Source: Fasciola hepatica (lineage: Eukaryota; Platyhelminthes; Trematoda; Plagiorchiida; Fasciolidae). From it: a DNA stretch of 64,000 bases. The notes beneath the pieces were generated by a model that was given only the letters and a program-made list of their open reading frames with translations, searched no databases and had not been told where the DNA came from. Numbering within the stretch: position 1 is the stretch's first letter; each line of letters begins with the position of its first letter. Below, in pieces: positions 60,561 to 64,000 of the stretch. Made by a program: the position numbers and the translations under genes. The DNA is taken from the NCBI GenBank assembly GCA_948099385.1, contig CANUEZ040000213.1:1302001-1366000 (forward strand), given 5' to 3'.

Positions 60561-60879
60561 TGTGAAAAGTACAAGTGAATTTTCCACATCATGAGAATTT
60601 CGACCGTTGAAAGCCTTCAATTGTGAAATGAGCCCATTTCCGTGTACAGAATAGTTTAAAGTTCTATTTTCCTCTAGTCCTAGAGATTAACAAAGTTCCG
60701 GCAGCACTGCACTCTCGAAGTACGACAATTTGCCTGAATTTAGTTATCTCAGAACACCTCACTGATACATCAAATGATGAATGATGGCATTAGCGGCGGG
60801 TACCGCATCAGTTGTCATACAGCGATAGATTAGCACCACACAGCAAAGTAGCCAATCAACACAAGTACGTTTCATCGGA

Positions 60880-61200
60880 ATGTGAGGATTTTCGTTTGAT
60901 TGACTGTCCTTTTGGACTCCACGTTTCACGCGCAAACCTCAGGTCATCCGACCAACCTGCACTCGGAAGCACCTTCGAGATGGGAGGACCCGGGTTGAAA
61001 CCCTGGGTGTGGCGGAGGATATGCACCACTGATGAGCTCTAACAAGAGCGAAACTCGAGTCTGGTGCTTCCGAGTGCAGGTTGGTCGGATGACCTGAGGT
61101 TTGCGCGTGAAACGTGGAGTCCAAAAGGACAGTCAATCAAACGAAAATTAAACAATCTCACACTACTCGCGAGTAATTGCGTGAGATATGTGAGGATTTT
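60880..61200. repeat. 13-bp target-site duplication around the foldback SINE
   Basis: ATGTGAGGATTTT occurs at 60,880-60,892 and again at 61,188-61,200. Arm D (about 17,195-17,240) has a single diverged version of the site without the insert. Confidence 0.72.
60894..61187 (+). mobile_element. SINE copy with inverted 5' part, arm D' only
   Basis: The right part (about 60,975-61,146) matches the SINE at 38,038-38,201, including a mutated box B (GGGTTGAAACCC). The left part (about 60,894-60,973) is an inverted copy of the element's own tail (61,065-61,146), making a foldback with arms of about 80 bp. The element is flanked by 13-bp direct repeats and is absent from arm D. Confidence 0.75.
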
Positions 61201-61976
61201 GACAGGAGGAATACGACATCCACACAAAAAGATTTCGTCTAAGTAACCCGCAATTAAAAACCGCAGCGCTTCCCAAATGGCCCGAACCGCGATATGACAG
61301 CTTTGTGTCTGTGGAATATGAACGTGGTCTGATCCGAACACTAATTCAAACAGCACGACATATCTGCACAGAAGACATGATTGACAATGAACTACGACAG
61401 CTGAAAGAATCTTTGACTGGAAACGCTTATCCCGATGCATTTATCGAAAGGCACAGCAAGCCTCAAGTGATCAGACAAACGAATTGTTCAGCAGAAAAAC
61501 TACTAGTCACCCTTTGTCTTCCATTCAAACGTGATGACATCAATTGCTTGCTCAAACGACCACGTGGATCAGCACTTGCCCGAACATATTATGCAGCTGA
61601 CCTCAGAATTGTTCATCGAACGATTGAGATCCCCACACCGTCGGTGAAACAACGTCCACCTCTGTACACCAAATCGAATCTGATTCACCAATTTCAGTGT
61701 AGTTGCGGAGCAACCTACGTGGGTCGAACAGAGCCGCAGTTACGTAACCGAGTGATTGAATATATTCCAAATTGGGTACAACGTTTTGTGATGCAATCAG
61801 GGTCAGATCAAAGGCATAATGACAACGTTCGAAACCATAAGATCCCGTCGTCGGCCGTCGCTCGTCATCTTCTGATGACGCAACATCCAGCTGACCGAAG
61901 AACTGCGTTTCGGGTCATTTACGTGGCAAAGAATACCAGGCTTTTGAGGTTTGTTCAAACCATTGCCATACATTGA
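61190..61976 (+). mobile_element. Penelope-like element fragment with GIY-YIG domain, arm D'
   Basis: An open frame of more than 220 codons carries the RT C-terminal region, EYERGLIRTLIQTARHICTE, then the GIY-YIG endonuclease start CSCGATYVGRTEPQLRNRV followed by IEYIPNW, and ends with a typical RLLRF-type block (NTRLLRFVQTIAIH). This is the longest uninterrupted coding remnant in the window. The catalytic half of the RT is missing, so it is not autonomous. Upstream is the SINE insertion at 60,894. Confidence 0.78.
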
Positions 61977-62564
61977 TGGAAACCTAATATTGTGTCAGCA
62001 GAAACAGTTCTTTGTTCATGTGTCTTCACCATGGTGACGTGACTTGACTATTGAAATTTCCCCTATATTTACCGAAAATTATGGTTTTACATGAACTTAT
62101 ATAAACAGTATGGTTGTGCAGTGTGCACCATGTTGAGATGCAGCGAAATCGTCCCGGACATGAATCGTGCAATGTTGCAACTGTGGCTTTTCTTTTCAAG
62201 ATTATTTCGGGAAAAGCATGCCTAAAATTCCTCATATCTCGTCTCCCGAAATCAACCATTATGAACCTCGATGACCTAGTCAGATTGAGATGTAAAATTG
62301 CCACGATTCGAGTACGTGCTAATTTTCTGGATCACTCAGTATATGTCGCTTCTCACTGGGGCCTATTCAGGAGGTAAGGCTTATGTTGGAAACGTTCTGA
62401 TTAGACTTGACGGTGCTCATGGTTTGAATTGGTTCCAGTGTCGGAGACATGTGGTACACTTTCGTTTTGCTAACATATGCTTCACTACTCGGTTTATTTT
62501 ACATCCGCGAATCTTCAGCGGAAATCGGAGAACACAAGTCCAGTTTTGTTTGTTGACCGATTTG

Positions 62565-63100
62565 AGTTTGTAGGTACCTGTACATTTCCGACTTTTCCAT
62601 GATTTTCAACGTCCCTTGGTGCGACACTCCTTTGTTGTACCGACGTTTCAATGTAAAACACACACACCTTTTGAACGTCAACACCGCGCAATACAAAGAG
62701 GCTGTAAACAAATCTTTCATTCTGGCACGATCTCATCTTCTGGTTTGGAGTGTCTTGAAATTATATCGGTCGGAACTAACTGAGTGAAACAAAACATTTT
62801 AGAGGCTTCAACGGCATCTCTTGGCACTTCGCTCAATACCATCCTGTTCTGTTCAACGGATGGCTGTCAGACCGAACCGAACTGAAGACATTGGCGGATA
62901 TTGGCTCTTTGACGCTCATTTCCTGATCATAAGAACACTGAACAACTGTGAGTTTGAGTCACACCTTTTGTTTCATTTTAATTCTTAATGTGCATAACCT
63001 TTTGGCCTTTTTATCACCGCACGCTCCTCCGTCCATCCTAGTTTGCTAGTGTCGTCTTAGATATTGTTGACAATAATTAGGTGTACCACATATACCTACA
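62565..63100. other. 536-bp segment in D' absent from D
   Basis: Arm D is continuous here (16,160-16,190), while D' is interrupted. The insert begins with AGTTTGTAGGTACCTGT and ends ATATACCTACA next to GGTTGAA. The ends are imperfect inverted repeats around GTAGGTA and also look like a GT-AG intron (GTAGGT...CTACAG). It contains short open frames of no clear meaning. Insertion in D' and deletion in D are both possible. Confidence 0.6.
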
Positions 63101-63658
63101 GGTTGAATTTTCTCATGTTGTTACCCGACTCTGAATTACTGTTGTTCAACAGTATAGAAGTGTGAGGTTCCCGGAGAATCCCTTAATCGTATGCCTGCGC
63201 GTCTTCAACAGCCTCTGATTAGTGAGCTTGGAATTCAGGGGACAAACTTTTCATCATCAGCCGAGATGCCACCATTAGTACATAGGAACTAATGAAAACC
63301 TTCCTCCTAAACTGCGACCTACATCAGTTTTAGTTAGTCTGTTGGGAATCCTCTGTGGCGATGCGCACCTGTCGAGCCTCAGCTGGGGATCGGATCGGTC
63401 AAGTAGGATTGCGATCCACCGACATTAGGCATACAGCACTTAACTTCAGCAATCACCGAAATACCACCCGTATTGATGACTCTTGACTCCGATGCTTTAC
63501 TGATCACAGATTACGAATCATGCGTAAAGTCGGTGTAAATGAGCTCACAGCAAGCTCAGAATGGAAACGGTTTTAGCAGGTTTCCCATTCGAATCTCTCC
63601 TGCTCAGTTTATTCTCCGTCTTCAAGTCTCGACTCCTGTCTCGATCTGTACAAATTAT

Positions 63659-63934
63659 TCAGGTTGCCCTCTTTCGTACCAGTACGAATGTTTGTTGCTC
63701 GCAGATACTGTTGCCACGATCAGGAAATGGTAACGTGCTATCAAAATGCGTTTGAATAGGCCCACGAGTAAATGCAATCACAGTGGGGACAAAAACAATG
63801 CCTAAATATGGTCTCGTTTGACATTTGTGTGAGTAAGTATTGTCGGCTTGCACCGCAAGAATATGATACTCAACTTTACGGATGAACCGTAATTTGCCAA
63901 AACATTTGTAAAAAGATCTCATTTGACTTACCAC
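63659..63934 (-). CDS. Candidate coding segment, arm D' copy of 15,328-15,609
   Basis: The frame is open for 91 codons with the same C-terminus as the D copy. A T-run upstream of the FYKCFGKL segment is one base longer than in D, so the two arms enter this frame differently. Product unknown. Confidence 0.33.
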   Translation of the reverse strand: MVSQMRSFYKCFGKLRFIRKVEYHILAVQADNTYSHKCQTRPYLGIVFVPTVIAFTRGPIQTHFDSTLPFPDRGNSICEQQTFVLVRKRAT

Positions 63935-64000
63935 CGTAATTTTAGACGATTGTGTAAATTTTCTTAGAGAACACTTGTAACTGTACCCTAATGCTTTGCA

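Larger units (their letters stand above)
56178..64000 (-). repeat. Arm D': right outer arm of the palindrome
   Basis: This is the inverted counterpart of arm D and extends to the last base of the window. It is the more damaged version for at least two candidate exons (see 59,741-59,881 and 59,507-59,647), and it gained a SINE with target-site duplication at 60,880-61,200. It carries the longer copy of the shared PLE fragment. Confidence 0.92.

Noticed and set aside
1..64000. CRISPR array, rRNA genes, bacterial operons or a DNA virus genome
   Set aside because: No regular short repeats with unique spacers, no rRNA-like blocks, no ribosome-binding sites with long frames, and the candidate exons carry eukaryotic splice sites.

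Overview
The window looks like a stretch of animal genome, most probably a flatworm (fluke or tapeworm). There are no long open reading frames, operons or bacterial signals. It does contain GT-AG splice-like sites, tRNA-derived SINEs, a Ty3/gypsy fragment and at least five decayed Penelope-like retroelements (PLEs), some with a GIY-YIG endonuclease. The flatworm assignment is an inference from this repeat mix and base composition; no gene was recognised that fixes the species.

The main structure is a large compound inverted duplication. Reading left to right: arm A (1 to ~10,600), unduplicated island U (10,600-15,267), arm D (15,268-21,840), arm B (21,820-31,697), spacer S (31,698-39,475), arm C (39,476-54,249, inverted), segment X (mostly unduplicated, to 56,177) and arm D' (56,178 to the right edge, inverted). 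D+B on the left is an imperfect palindrome with C+D' on the right. A is a third copy of the B/C unit, and shared variants show B and C are closer to each other than either is to A. By eye the copies are about 95-99% identical where aligned, with many deletions of 0.3-3 kb private to one copy.

No complete gene is visible. The duplicated units carry many short candidate coding exons (about 100-220 nt) with matching splice sites, open in two or three copies, mostly on the + strand of D/B and so on the - strand of C/D'. Several copies have private nonsense or frameshift lesions. This fits an intron-rich gene or gene cluster that was amplified and is decaying copy by copy. None of the predicted peptides was recognised, so no function is given.

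Mobile elements date the events. One PLE fragment lies at matching places in D and D', so it is older than the duplication. A foldback SINE with a 13-bp target duplication is present only in D', so it is younger. A 62-nt near-perfect inverted repeat in U encloses a loop resembling PLE-terminal or hammerhead-type sequence. Island U and spacer S hold retroelement debris and dispersed pieces of the same candidate exons.
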